A DNA stretch of 64,000 nucleotides from Anisodus tanguticus (Eukaryota > Streptophyta > Magnoliopsida > Solanales > Solanaceae). A program made the position numbers and the translations under genes. The notes beneath the pieces were generated by a model that ran no database searches, was not told the DNA's origin, and saw only the letters and a list, made by a program, of their open reading frames with translations. Shown piece by piece: positions 12,091 through 23,589 of the stretch (positions within the stretch are counted from its first letter, which is position 1; each line of letters opens with the position of its first letter). The DNA lies in NCBI GenBank assembly GCA_034509755.1, contig CM067541.1, forward strand, positions 17,100,001 through 17,164,000, given 5' to 3'.

Positions 12091-12501
12091 GGTGATGAAG
12101 ATTTAAAGTTATGAAGGTATGAAGATATGAAGGTTTGAATTTATGAAGATTTAAAGTGGGTATGAAGATTTGAAGACAGGTGAGTGCCGCAGGGTTAAGA
12201 GAGATTTACCGGAAGGTAAAATTTGAGAAAAGTAAGGAAATGGGGTTTTATAGGGGCATGGTCATCATTACAAAATGTTTTGGTTCATGAACCGAAGTGA
12301 CAGTTCAATCAGAGGGTGACACGTGTCCAAAATCACAGAGTGATAAGACGTGTGTTAGATTTTGGGAATTGGAAGCGTGTCGTTTTTCCGCCTGTTCCGA
12401 AGTAATTTGAAAGGGAAGCTTGCAAGAGAAGATGTCGAAAAAAATCATTTCCACTTCCCATCACTTTGGTTAACTTTGATCCGGGAAGTATGAGGACTAT
12501 T
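12091..12501. repeat. Upstream region of the antisense ORF with ATGAAGATTT repeats, then the polypurine tract
   Basis: Just upstream of the antisense ATG, 12095-12180 is a run of degenerate 9-18-bp units built on TATGAAGATTTGAAG. This is where a promoter for the antisense ORF would lie. GGGAAGTATGAGGACTATT at 12484-12502 is a weak polypurine tract directly before the 3' LTR. No other coding signal is seen. Confidence 0.5.
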
Positions 12502-13089
12502 TGTATACGGTGAAAACCGACATGACACATGGCATAGTTTGAGAATGGGAAATTGAAAGGAAGGAACAATTTGTGCCAGTGGTAAGTTCGAGTGTCATAA
12601 TAAGGCCGGTTGACGGTCGAAACAGGTGACACTAAACGGTGACCGGACCTGTTGACATCAGGTGGAAGATCGAATGTGCTTAGCGCCTATTCGTTCCGGA
12701 TATGGCGCCAACCATTACTATTCACTCATTAAGTGACTGTTTCTATCATTTAATTGCATTTAATGAGGGAGTGATTCTTGAGCATAAATGTCTTATATTA
12801 TTAGCTATAAAAGGAGTCAAACCTTCATGTTGGAAGGGCATCTGATTATTACTTTTGTCTACTTGCACAATTTCATTATAATTAAATCTGTAAAAGCTCA
12901 CAATATTGGCTCGGGCTCGAAGCAATTTTGCTAAGGACCGACCAAGTTCATTGACAAGTTTCAATCAAGATTTCACTAATTTATGCTACGTCTTTTACTT
13001 ATTATTTTCATTCATTTACTTATTGCTAATATTTATTTAACTTAATTACGAATCGATCCACCTATCTTTAAAATCACTTATATACGTCA
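12502..13089 (+). repeat. 3' LTR of the gypsy element
   Basis: It starts TGTATACGGTGAAAACCGACA and ends near CTTATATACGTCA. It is homologous to 1394-2014 with scattered substitutions and a ~40-bp deletion after GGAAGGGC. The divergence suggests an old insertion. Confidence 0.85.
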
Positions 13090-13525
13090 TTCTTTTGATA
13101 ACATGGATTATTTTGTATGGTGAAATTGAATTAATTTGACACCTAATCCGATTTAAAGAAACGTCATATTTGTGGTGATGCCATTCTAACAGGTTTTATA
13201 AGATCATAGTCGTTGTCCACTCAAGTTTAGGTACTGGCTCTTAGGTCTTACCTTCTATTTATTTTATTTACTAGTAATAATTTTCTGCTTAGACTGTGGA
13301 AACTCAAAGTTGAATTCAAATAACAAAAGTAAATTAGTGATCCTTCCCATTCTTCTTTCTTATACTATCAAATGAGTAACAAATGGACAGACAAGCAAGG
13401 CCTCTGTTTAGGAGTGACAACCTTTGTGGTTTCCTTCGGAAGTGTTTGTTTAATCAGAAACGACGACTAAATATTTTCCCAGAATTACCTTTTCATGCTT
13501 ACTGTAATTAAACAAAAAATACATA
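13090..13525. other. Short intergenic stretch
   Basis: AT-rich DNA between the gypsy 3' LTR and the Mutator-like element. I see no gene, RNA or clear repeat. Confidence 0.5.
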
Positions 13526-13534
13526 TCGAAACAC

Positions 13535-13700
13535 GAGTCTGCAACTTAAATGACCCCAAAACCGGGCTTTTGATCCAAAATAACCCCAAAACGTTATGCT
13601 ACATAAATGCCTTTTGCACAGGAAATTCTTGCGCAATAGGACTTAACTGTAACGGCTACAATTATGTCCTATTGCGCAGGAATTTCCTCCGCAATAGGGG
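13535..13700 (+). repeat. Left terminal inverted repeat of the Mutator-like element
   Basis: It pairs with 18205-18353. Shared landmarks are ACTTAAATGAC, TTTTGATCCAAAATA, a CTTTTGC[AG]CA word and GACTTAAC[TA]GTAACGGC. It contains inverted TATTGCGCA/TGCGCAATA words near 13626, 13666 and 13690 that could form a local hairpin. Confidence 0.85.
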
Positions 13701-14127
13701 TTAGTTTTATTTTCCCCGCACTTTGTATATTTCAAAGTTTTGAAATTCACGTTTTTTCATACTTTGACCAAATATTAGTCATGTCTCAAAACTCCGAAAT
13801 ATCAATATTTTATATATAACCTGATATCTTTTTCTGCGAACAATAATGTAGGCTCAATACATCAAGTATACCTAAACGTTTAGATCATCGTTTTAGGGTT
13901 TGTAAAGTGCCCCGAAGTAAGGTTTGTATGGAAACATGTTATCTTTAGGTTTAAATGTTTTATTTTATAAGGTTTTGATTTAAGCGTTTTATTATTTAGT
14001 TAAGGCATTACTTTATTTCGAATATGTCGAGATTTCTTTCATAATTAATTTAGGATGTCACACGAGTTATTAATAAATGATAATAAAGACTAAGATAACT
14101 AATTATCATTAAGAAAATAATATGAAA

Positions 14128-14258
14128 CAACAACAACATACCCAGTGAAATCCCACAACGTGGGGTCTGGGGAGGGTAGAGTGTACGCATACCTTACCTC
14201 TACCTTGGTAGGTAGAGCGACTATTTCCGAGAGACCCTCGGCTCAGGACATGCAAAGC
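14128..14258 (-). mobile_element. RTE-type LINE 3' end or related SINE with 16-bp target duplication
   Basis: On the minus strand the 131-bp body reads CCGAGGGTCTCTCGGAAATA through GGTAAGGTATGCGTAC to GGGTATGTTGTTGTTG, the 3' end shared by solanaceous RTE LINEs and their SINE partners. It is flanked by perfect copies of AGAAAATAATATGAAA at 14112-14127 and 14259-14274. It is either a 5'-truncated LINE or a truncated SINE; the short body cannot decide. It inserted into the Mutator-like element, so it is younger than that. Confidence 0.88.
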
Positions 14259-14699
14259 AGAAAATAATATGAAAAAAATATAATATTAACATAAACTGTA
14301 TAATTTATTTACATATACACAATCTCTAATGGGTCCCACATGTGGGAGCCATTAGAGTAACCTTAGGCCTAAGGCGATCCCCACCACCACATCATCTACA
14401 TTCCTCTCCTCCTTATTGCAGGACGTTCCAAGTCATGATCATCTGCCACTCTTTTTTCTTTGCCGCCTTTCTACGGTGTCCGAACTATGGCGTGCACATG
14501 ACCGCCTCTAACTGGCACGATTGATGCCAATCTGTCTGGATTAGTCGGGTCAAAATCATCAACATCGTCCTCTTGTGGAGACGGGACCACATGCGCTGAA
14601 GGATAAACTTAAAATAATATATAAATAATTAGTATTAATTTTAATTTAGACTTAATTAATACATTATCTTTTGATCAAAAATCAAACATGTGTGTCGAC

Positions 14700-17143
14700 G
14701 GGCTCCTTAGAGGGCTCTTGAGATAGCTCCCCAGCAGTCTCCTGAGCGGCCATGGAGCCGGAGCTGGAGTTGGATCCTAAGATATGAAAAATTATTAAAT
14801 AATCAGTATAACTATTATAATTTGTTAAACTAAATAATTTTAAACACTTACATCTAGGCTTTGAAACATGTCAAAATTCATGAATGTGTCATCGTACTCC
14901 TGCTCCTTGCCACCCTGTAGATCATCGAACTGGCCGCTCACTCTGTAGATCACTAATTGGCGGTTGCGCAGACACTAATATCTCTACTGATACCCAATCT
15001 ATGTGATCTAAATATAGCTGCGTTGGCGTATATACAAGTGTCGATGGTCGGTAAGAAGTCATCGAGCGCTCTGAAGTCGCCGGAAACTCTGATGTCGACG
15101 GATGCTGCTGGGCTGGAGCGAGAACGGTAGCATGCTCGTCAAACATATCTACTAGACGGAGGCCTCCACCGCCACTATCTCGGCCACCAGTTCCTCTGTC
15201 TCCACCCTCTCTGTCACCAGCCCATCTAGCCCTACCCTCTCTATCACCATCCCTTCTGACCCCACTCTCTCGGCTACCAGCCCCTCTGACACCCCTCTTC
15301 TACCACCACCACCTCCATGAGCATGATGACCCGCTGCCCGATACGGGACTTTTTGAACACACTCATGAATACGTTCGAGCTCTTGTGATTGTCGCATACC
15401 ATTATCGGCTAGCTCAAAGATTCGGGCTGAAAATCCCGCTGCCTTGGGGAAAGCCATATGGTCCATGCCCACCCAGCGCATCGTTTGTACGATCCGTAAC
15501 TAAATTTGTTTTCAAATATTATTGATTGAATACATTTATAATGTAATATATAAGACTATTAATTAAATTTAAGTGGGGTAAACTTACCAATACCTCAGAC
15601 TATCCCACGAGTGTTATATATCCTCGACCATCTGGATGATGTGTTTTAGGGTTGCCAATCAAGCTGTGTGTGATATGCCGGTACCACTCCATGTAATTTA
15701 GGATCGGAGTCGTATGTCCGACAACCGCTAGCTTCCCCAGTCTCTGATCCCAACGATGGATCTGGTCCTACATAAAGGCTTGATATGCAAGAGTTTTGGC
15801 CGCACGCTCGTCCCGCATATAGTGGTCGTGCTCCTAAAAAACCGAATCAGATATATTATGTACATGGCCAAACTATTGTAAGACGCGGTGGGGCGCGTGA
15901 TCCTCAATGATATTCATGTTTATCAACAGACATCGCGACCTCTACATGGGCTCACCAGCCCTGCAAAACGCCGGCAACTGATCCAAAATCTGATCATACG
16001 GCCTCCATATAAAAAACTGTGAAAAATTGAAGTAGTAAACAATAAATACACAAATAGTAAAAAAATAAGATAATAATGTAAAATCAAACAAACTTACCAT
16101 GTTATCCATCATACGATATGGCTGATCCCTGAACGGAAGAAGTTTATGGTGCATATCCACATCTCGCACTATGCCTCCCATCCATCTCTGCTCGTAGGGT
16201 ATGCCATCAACAATAAAGTCAGTCTGAGAGTGCGCAACTACGTGCTGAAAAGGCCTCATCCTAGACCACACCCATAACTAAAAGGGTCATTAAAAAATAC
16301 TTTATTAGTCGTCGTTTCAAAAAGCTATATTTAGAATAAAATTACACACACTTAAATATATTATCTAGAGGAGTGCGTGAAATCCAGAGACATTTGTCTT
16401 ATCGCTCATAGACGCTGAACATAATTATCGATACGGGTAAGCTAGAACAACAATGCCCCAGCTTTAACATCCCAACTCGCCCAGATCCTTCAAAAATAGC
16501 AAATACTTTAAACACACATGGGAACTCGATGTGTTCGGAAATAGGATGCCCCCGAATATGATGAGTAAGTATAGATGAGCACAACGATCGACATCCGCCT
16601 GAGGTGTGTTGTCTATAGTAGGATGATCCAAGTCTAAGAGGTACAAGTGAGTACAAAGGGCATCCATCGACATCTGAATCTGTCCATGGATATAACCTAG
16701 TTGAGGCACGTAATTAGTGAGCCTAGTCAACTCCTGTCGATACGACGGGACGGCTGAGGCTCCTCAATGTATAACATGTGTCCATCTACCTATAGTCCAT
16801 ACACAAACGCCACATCCTGAAGCATGATAGTGGCTTCACCAGTGCGAAGATGAAATGTGTGGATCTCCGATCGCCATCGCTCAAACATGGCCGTCACATG
16901 AGCTCTATCATGCTGTAACCGACCAGCAGCGACGCAACGATAGATACCGCCTCGATAACGTATATCTAAGACGCGGGGATGTGGAGGCCGAGCCCCTAAA
17001 ACATTCCACGCATGTTTCACCCTACGGGGATAGAACAATGTACTCATACCTATCACCTCATCCCATAATAGCTGGGACCTATGATTAGCCTGTAGATGAA
17101 GTATTGATGGATCGAAGGGCCCCGGATGAAGGTTGAGATCCAT
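14700..17143 (-). pseudogene. Plant mobile domain (MAIN-like) gene, broken
   Basis: The ATG at 17143 opens MDLNLHPGPFDPSILHLQ, the typical start of MAIN/MAIL1-like proteins (often labelled 'serine/threonine phosphatase 7 long form homolog'). The first block keeps GRLQHDRAHVTAMFERWRSE and HTFHLRTGEATIMLQDVAFV. The Pro of the expected GLPVDG is a TAG stop near 16791, and the frame shifts soon after. Later exons are recognisable: YLLIIFGGILFPNTSSSHV near 16580, WSRMRPFQHVV near 16260, YEQRWMGGIVRDVDMHHKLL near 16170, APHRVLQ near 15895, and WDQRLGKLAVVGH with LIGNPK near 15730-15650. An Arg/Gly-rich tail of degenerate ~30-bp repeats (15170-15320) follows. In Arabidopsis MAIN acts in silencing and genome stability; no function is likely for this broken copy. 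Confidence 0.82.
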
Positions 17144-17160
17144 GAAGGTGTCGTATCTGT

Positions 17161-17840
17161 ATTAATAATTTTTAAATTAATCGTTAACTTATAATATTAA
17201 TTATGTAATCCTTTATCAAAAAATTATACTAACTAACTAATCCTTTAACGGGAAATTATATTAACTATCTAAATTTATGAATTAATAATTTTTAATTAAT
17301 CATTAACTAACTAATATAATATTAATGATATTTGTAATCTTAAACTAATGATGTTCAATCCTAGACTAATGATTAACTATTTCTAATTAATAACTTTTAT
17401 TTAATTATTATACTAACTATAATTAACTAACTAATATAATATTAATAATACTTTTAATCCTTAACTAATGAAGTTCAATCCTAGACTAAGGATTGACTGT
17501 TTCTAATTAATAATTTTTAATTAATCATTATACTAACTACAATTAACTAAATAATATAATATTAATTATATTTTTAATCCTAAACTAATGATGTTCAATC
17601 GTAGACTAAGGATTAACTATTTCTAATTAATATTTTTTAATTAATTATTATACTAACTACAATTAACTAACTAATATAATATTAATGATATTTTTAATCC
17701 TAAATTAATGATGTTCAATCCTAGACTAATGATTAACTCTTTCTAACAAATAATTTTGAATTAATTATTATACTAACTACAATTAACTAACTAATATAAT
17801 ATTAATGATATTTTTAATTCTAAACTAATGATGTTCAATC
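17161..17840. repeat. 120-bp-period tandem array inside the Mutator-like element
   Basis: The phrase TAATATAATATTAAT recurs at 17312, 17432, 17552, 17672 and 17792, exactly 120 bases apart, and ATGTTCAATC[CG] recurs in step. A poorer copy begins near 17161, giving about 5.6 units. The array is extremely AT-rich. It ends abruptly at CAATCC|CTATTGCGC near 17840. It lies upstream of the plant-mobile-domain gene, where its promoter would be. Confidence 0.9.
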
Positions 17841-18204
17841 CCTATTGCGCACAAATATTTGGCGAAAAACAACAATTTTTTTTAAATTTGAGACTATTAA
17901 ACATTAATCACGCTTAGAATAATATCAAGATTGAAGTTTATTCATAGTAAAATACTAAGATTGAAGTTTATTTTTTTAGTTCTGGAATCGACTTCTATGT
18001 CACTTTATAGTTTATTCTGAAATCCGAGCTTCGAATATTATTCTTTGATTTGAATATATCGAGAATCTTAAGTTTCGGGTTGAAATAAAAAACAAAAACG
18101 AACTTTTGGAATGGTGGGACCTCTGGTTTTGGACTTTAATGGTTGTTTTTTATTTTTAAAATGGGGCAGTGAGGGGATTGATGGGGAAGATCGATGGGTT
18201 TTAT

Positions 18205-18353
18205 GAAAAATATCTATTGCACAATAAATTTAGGTATAATAGAACGTAACGGTGCCGTTACTGTTAAGTCTGCGCAAAAGATATTTTTATACCATTTTTT
18301 TTTGGGTATTTTGGATCAAAAACCCAATTTTGGAGTCATTTAAGTTGGGACTC
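18205..18353 (-). repeat. Right terminal inverted repeat of the Mutator-like element
   Basis: Inverted relative to 13535-13700. It ends TTAAGTTGGGACTC, directly followed by the 9-bp duplication TCTAAACAC. Confidence 0.85.
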
Positions 18354-18362
18354 TCTAAACAC

Positions 18363-20447
18363 ATTATTTTTCAGAAAATTTTGCCTAAAACATTTCCAAC
18401 AAACTTCAAATTAAAAATTGAAGGCAACTGACGAAAGAAATCCATTGGTCAGAGAAACTTTTGGTTTCTGACTTTCCGTCGTGTCTCTATCATTCTATCC
18501 AATCATTTCTAAAATTGTTTATTTTGGTCTTTAGATAAATGGATAATGCTCAATACTGGGCCAACAATTAGGAGTATTATTTACATTATATTCCTCTTTC
18601 TTGGAGCATTTTCTTTGTATGATTCTTATAAATTTATCGGTGTTTCGCGCGATGGTAAAAAAATAGAACAAAAAATAAGGAATGATAGTTTCCATTTATT
18701 AAATTCTTCTTTATGTGTATCTACTAAAAATAAATGGCAATTGATCGGCTATCCATGTATTGCTATAGAGAAAAAAAAACAGAAGTTGATAAAAATATAA
18801 GTGCCAAAATAAAAACTAATAAATTCCATTTGCCATTTTACACGAGAATGCAACATAAACGTAAGTTAATCGATGTAGAATAAGACAACCCAAGAAATAC
18901 ATACATATATACCAACAATAAAAGCAGTAAAGCTTCTGAGTTGACTTTGAATCACTTGGTAAGTAATTTTGTAGTAATTCTCACATCTGCTCACCTCATT
19001 TTTCAGCTAGAGAAAAGATTAAAAATAACTCTTCTTCAATGAAAAAAGAAAAAAATCAATACTCAAAAGCTGAAAATTACACTCTTCACAATCACACATG
19101 AAGCTGAGGTAATTATTGAGAAATTAAAACATGTTGATATAAATATAATTATGCATTGAAACAGTTCTGGCTGACTGCAACATATCTGCTCTCATATTAA
19201 CCCATAAATGATTGGATGCAGTTAAGGTCTCCTTAACTCTTGTAATCATATACACATTTAAGTTAATTATGCTAATAGATATCAGGTACGACAAGCTTTA
19301 GAAATAAAATTTTAAAAAAAGATGGAAAGTGCAGCAAGTGGGGTTTGATACCTAAGTGCTTAACCAGTGCACCACTCAGTCTCAATTGACCATGGTTCCT
19401 TCAATTAATATAGATATACCGAATTTAGTCAGATGACCATGAGTTCAAGTGAACCAATTTTTTTACATAAATTCGCCTGTACCACCAAATATTGTTTGCT
19501 CTTCCATGGAGATGCTATACAATATACACGTATGATATCAATCCACTACATCCTAATGAAAAATAAGTTACTACATCCTAGTTCCTAAGAAGAAAGAAAA
19601 TAAAGAATGATAAAAGATAAATAAACACCCGAATAAATAAAGGCAATCAAATATTACATCGCAAAATAATGAATAAAGTAAATTGGTAGATCACTAAGTA
19701 ACAAAGGAACTCCTTAGCCTTTAGACAAAGTTAGAAGTGATAATATTAAGCCAAGAACAAATATGCCCAAATTTCTAACCTTTAAAAAGGCAACAGTGGA
19801 ACCAACCTTTTTAAACTGTAACGATCATGGTCTCATGGACATTTGCTGATTTGAGAGAACGTAAAATAATTTTACTTCCTCACCAAACAACAAATTATCA
19901 TTTTCCTCTTTTTTCTCTCCCTTTCCTCGACTAGCCTAACCCCTACTCAACGTATAGAGCTTTTCTAGTTTATTATTATTATTATTATTATTTATTTGAA
20001 GTATAGAGATTTTTCCTATGTGACTGTGACTCTGTTATTTATAGTTAACTCACAATGTGAAATGCTTAATACCACTTATGAAATTACATTAGGTAAATTG
20101 TTGATACTTTGATCACTCCGGCCTACTAAAGCACTAGAATAAAAAATCATTTTTGATTCACAAATTTGAAATTAGTAATTGTTTGATTGATCAAGTACAT
20201 TTGTCTCTATTTCATCTTTGCCACAATATGAGATAATGGGAGAAAGACAATAGATGCATCAAGATTATTTTGAAATTCAAAAGAAGTATGTGGGTACATC
20301 TACATATTAGGAAAATATTTGGTAGTAGGACTGATGTAGAAAGCTGATTGATGTAATCTTCCTTTTCGGGATTTGTCCCTTTCGTTCGCAACGTTAATTA
20401 CGTCCCTAGCTATTACTCTCTTATCATTTGATGTGACTCTTTTCTGT
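18363..20447. other. Intergenic DNA without a recognised gene
   Basis: AT-rich. An 84-codon ATG frame at 18546-18800 encodes a hydrophobic start (SIIYIIFLFLGAFSLYDSY) and a Lys-rich end; I do not recognise it and it has no supporting context. A (TTA)n microsatellite of about 8 units lies at 19970-19992. A run of tRNA-like words near 19340-19385 is too degraded to call. Confidence 0.5.
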
Positions 20448-20930
20448 TACTTCCTCTATCCAGTTTATGTAAAAGTGTTGCACAAAATTTTAAAATGAAA
20501 AGATTTAAAAAAAACATTATAATTTTAAAAAAATTAAATTATCTTACTAAAGGTAAGTAGAAAGTACTCTCTCATTCTCAAATTATTTGTTGATTTTTTA
20601 GTTTACACACCCCTTAAGATTAATTAAGAGGGTATTTGACCTATTTTACCCTTGGACATATAATCTATCTCCATTAAATGTTTACTCTATTTATGTGTTA
20701 TCTTCAATAATAACAAAGGATAAAATGGAGAAAAATTAATTAATTATGTCTTGGACTTCTAAAACGATAAATAATTTGAGATAATTATTTTTAGTACCCA
20801 CGAAAAATAATTTGAGACGGAGGGAGTATAAAGTTAAAGTGTTAAGTACAATATAGAAAGATATCGTCTTTTTTAGACTGACTAAAAAAGGAAAAAAAAG
20901 AGTGTTAAGTAAAAATTTACGGAGGAAATA
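20448..20930. mobile_element. MITE of the CTCCCTCCG type, containing another MITE
   Basis: The left end TACTTCCTCTATCCAGTTTATG and the right end TTACGGAGGAAATA are diverged forms of the inverted CTCCCTCCGTTTCA...GGAGGGAG ends common in solanaceous MITEs. The inner sequence (GAAAGATATCGTCTTTTTTA, AAAAGGAAAAAAAAGAGTGT) fits the family. A second MITE is nested at 20565-20828. TA flanks both ends. Confidence 0.6.
20565..20828. mobile_element. Stowaway-like MITE nested in another MITE
   Basis: The left end CTCTCTCATTCTCAAATTAT and the right end ATAATTTGAGACGGAGGGAG are inverted copies about 24 bp long, flanked by TA on both sides (20565-20566 and 20827-20828). The 260-bp size, TA target and CTCCCTCCGT-type end fit Stowaway (Tc1/mariner) MITEs. 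Confidence 0.78.
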
Positions 20931-21405
20931 CTAAATAGTTTGTTCTTTTAATATGTGATTACTCTTAGAAAAGTTTTATTTTGTGTCCCACACTAATTGT
21001 GTAGAGCTTCTTCTTATCTCATAATTAGTGGGTCAAAAGTGTAAGATTTAGTCCAGCAACTTGTAAGAAAAACCTCACACAACTAGTGTCGAGCAACTTG
21101 TGAGATAGGTAATAATTTTTTCCTATTCTTAAATCAAAGAGCAACCTCATTTTCGTTCCTAGTACGTACCTATACATTAATTCCTTTCAGCTACCTAGCT
21201 TATTGCTCTCTTCTTCTTGCATTTTTTATGTCAATTTTCCTTCATTTATGATTTTCTCTCATCTCTCCATGGAAGGCAAAGGCCATGGACCGAATTAGTG
21301 TTATTTTGACTTTAATCTCATTCATTTAATCATGTCGAATTCACTGCTCAAACTCATCTTGAATTTCCGTTGAGAAGAAAGGAAAGAAAAAGATAAGCGT
21401 GGTTT
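20931..21405. other. Intergenic DNA
   Basis: No gene or repeat recognised. It is the left flank of the truncated copia element. Confidence 0.4.
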
Positions 21406-21546
21406 CAGGTCAGTGTGATCTCACTCTTCAATTTTTCTGCTACATTTAGGTGCCTAAACCTTGCGCATGCATGTACCTTTCTATTTTTAAATGCCCGGAT
21501 CTTACTCCTCACCTTCCAAAATCATAAAGAAAAGAAATGAAAAAGA
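21406..21546 (+). repeat. Left copy of a ~140-bp direct repeat flanking a copia fragment
   Basis: CAGGTCAGTGTGATCTCACT through CTACATTTAGGTGCCTAAAC and GCATGCATGTACC to AAATGAAAAAGAG is repeated nearly identically at 24869-25012. It directly abuts the truncated end of the copia element. Confidence 0.9.
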
Positions 21547-23589
21547 GTGACTTTCGAAGACGGTAGACATACTGAGGAGCCTCTGGATGCACAAAGTCAG
21601 GCGGTTGATGTATATATACGGTTTCTTTCAAATCCTCATGTAAGAACGCATTTTTCACATCAAGTTGATGAATCGGCCAGTTCTTTCTCATAGCTATGCT
21701 CAAAATAGTGTGAATGGTGGCTGGTTTAACCACTAGACTGAAGGTCTCACCACAATCAACTCCCTCTTGTTGCCCCATGCCATTTGCCACAAGTCTCGTC
21801 TTATGGCGTTCAAGCTCACCACTATCTCTGAATTTGTGACGATATAGCCATATGCAACGAATCACATTCACCCCCTCTGGTCTCGGGACAAGATCCCAAG
21901 TGCGTTGTGTAGTGAGCGCATTAAATTTCTCACGCATGACCGCATTCTAATTCGGGTCAAGTTTGGCTAATTTTGGGTTTTTAGATATAGGTGAGATAGT
22001 CTGAGTGGAGAGGTTAAAGTGGACTTTTGGTTTGAAAATCCCGTGATGGGCACGGGTTTCCATATGGTGGGTCAGAAGCGGGACTGTTTGGGTCACGCAC
22101 AGTGGGGTGGTTTGGGACACGGTATTTTTCGTGACTGATTGAGGGTGGGGCAGTGACTGATTACAGTGGGTGGTCGACGTGATGGGGGCAGTCGACGGGA
22201 TGGGGGGTAGTCAATGATGGGGCAGTGACGGGACGGGATGGGTGGCACGATGTATGGCATTTCTAAGAGGGGACGTGTCCGGATCATCAAGGAAGCCGTA
22301 ATTAGGGACTTGAATTTTTTTGGATGTTTGCAAATGGGAAAATGTTCTCGTGACATGGCGAGAGATTAGGATTTTATTTGTGGATAAATCATAGCATAAT
22401 TACCCCATATGGTTTGACGGAAAACCTAAGAAAATGGAAGTGGTAGTTTCTAGGTGCTAATTTGTGTGGGGTCGTGGAGGCAAAATTCGGGTAGCATAGA
22501 CAACCGAATATCCGAAGGTGATCATAAAAAGGGATTAGACGGAAGAGAATTTCGATTGGAGTTTTATTTTGAAGTGTTCGTGTTGGTAATATATTAAGGT
22601 GGTATGACGCCATGTGTAAGGCGTACACCCAAGAAGAAGTGGGGATGAAAGCATGAAAGAGCATAGTGCGGATCTTATTGTTGATGGTGCGTAGGATTCT
22701 TTCGGCTTTACCATTTTGAGAAGAGGTATGAGGGCAAGAAAATCGAAACATTATAATGCGGTCCGCACAAAATTTATGAAAAGGAAGGTTGTCAAACTCA
22801 CGACCGTTATCATATTGAAAAGTTTTGATTGTCCTTTCAAATTTGGTTTAACATATGCTTGAAATTCAAGAAAGATTGTGTAAACTTGGGACGTATATTT
22901 TAGAGGATACACTCAAAGAAAATGAGAGAAATCATCCAAAAATACCAAATTATATTTGTGATCCAGTTTGCTAGTAATGGGAGATGTCCATAAATCCGCA
23001 TGAATAAATCAAAAGGAGAAAACATTACACTTAATGAAGATTGAAAAAGAAGTCTAACATGCTTTCCTAAAGGACAAGAGTATCAAGCGGGTGTAAATTT
23101 GCCGTTATTACATTGAATAAAATTCTGAATTCTAAGAATTGGTGCTCCCGAGTGCCCGAGTCTATTGTGCCAAGTGGATGGAGAGATGACAGCTAGAGAG
23201 GTTGGTGGATTGACCCTTGCAGCGAAATTAGATGAGAAAGGATAGAGGTCCCCCACACTATTGCATCTCGTAAGAGTTGTCCCCGTACGTAGGTCCTATA
23301 CAAAAAAAATAAAAGGATCAAACTCAATAGATATGGAGTTGTCACTAGCAAACTTCCTAACATAGATTAAGTTTTAATGATGTTAGGAGCATATATGACA
23401 TTTTTTAGGGTAAAGAGTGGGTGAGGTGGTTGTGTTTGAGTGGTGCAATAGCCTTGAATTGGAATGCGATTGCCATTGCCGACTAAAATAAATTGAGGAT
23501 TGTTCAAATTGAATAAGTGAGGGAGATTACCAAAGTTGCGACTGAGGTGGGATGTGGCACCTGTATCCATGTACCATGCGTCGTCGAGC
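21547..23589 (-). pseudogene. pol of the truncated copia element (protease, integrase, partial RT)
   Basis: On the minus strand: protease active site WYMDTGATSHLS near 23570, integrase C-terminal core FSCPHTSSQNGKAERI near 22730 with the catalytic Glu, and a low-complexity Pro/Arg spacer at 22093-22356. RT starts at 21937 (FNALTTQRTWDLVPRPEGVN, YRHKFRDSGELERHKTRLVA, GETFSLVVKPATIHT, HQLDVKNAFLHEDLKETVY). RT stops at LRKSL, before the YVDD box. The integrase N-terminal half (22760-23350) is stop-ridden. It cannot encode an active protein. Confidence 0.8.

Larger units (their letters stand above)
1394..13089 (+). mobile_element. Ty3/gypsy LTR retrotransposon, Tat lineage, degenerate
   Basis: Two diverged LTRs bound an 11.7-kb element with gag, protease, RT, two RNase H domains and integrase in gypsy order on the plus strand, followed by a long reverse-strand ORF before the 3' LTR. 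The double RNase H (gypsy type near 6177, archaeal type near 6572) and the primer site TGGCGCCCACCGTGGG are typical of the Tat clade. Every coding part has stops or frameshifts, so it is not autonomous. I found no matching target duplication: the left flank is AAGTA and the right flank TTCTT, so an end may be misplaced or a flank rearranged. Confidence 0.88.
13535..18353 (-). mobile_element. Mutator-like DNA transposon carrying a plant-mobile-domain gene
   Basis: Long terminal inverted repeats bound 4.8 kb: the left end starts GAGTCTGCAACTTAAATGAC, and the reverse complement of the right end starts GAGTCCCAACTTAAATGACT. Directly outside are TCGAAACAC (13526-13534) and TCTAAACAC (18354-18362), a 9-bp target duplication with one mismatch. 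Long TIRs with 9-bp duplications mark Mutator-like elements. No transposase is recognisable inside; the cargo is a broken MAIN/plant-mobile-domain gene on the minus strand. A LINE/SINE copy and a 120-bp tandem array also lie inside. Plant-mobile-domain genes inside Mutator-like elements are known in plants. Confidence 0.85.

Noticed and set aside
17161..17840. CRISPR-like array
   Set aside because: The 120-bp units are head-to-tail without distinct spacers, and the DNA is plant nuclear; it is an ordinary tandem repeat.
18546..18800. 84-codon ATG frame with a hydrophobic start
   Set aside because: No recognised family, no promoter or partner genes, and AT-rich DNA easily yields such frames.
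19337..19395. tRNA-like words on the minus strand (GGTGCACTGGTTAAGCACTT)
   Set aside because: No foldable cloverleaf and no target duplication; it could be a very old SINE head but is too degraded to call.
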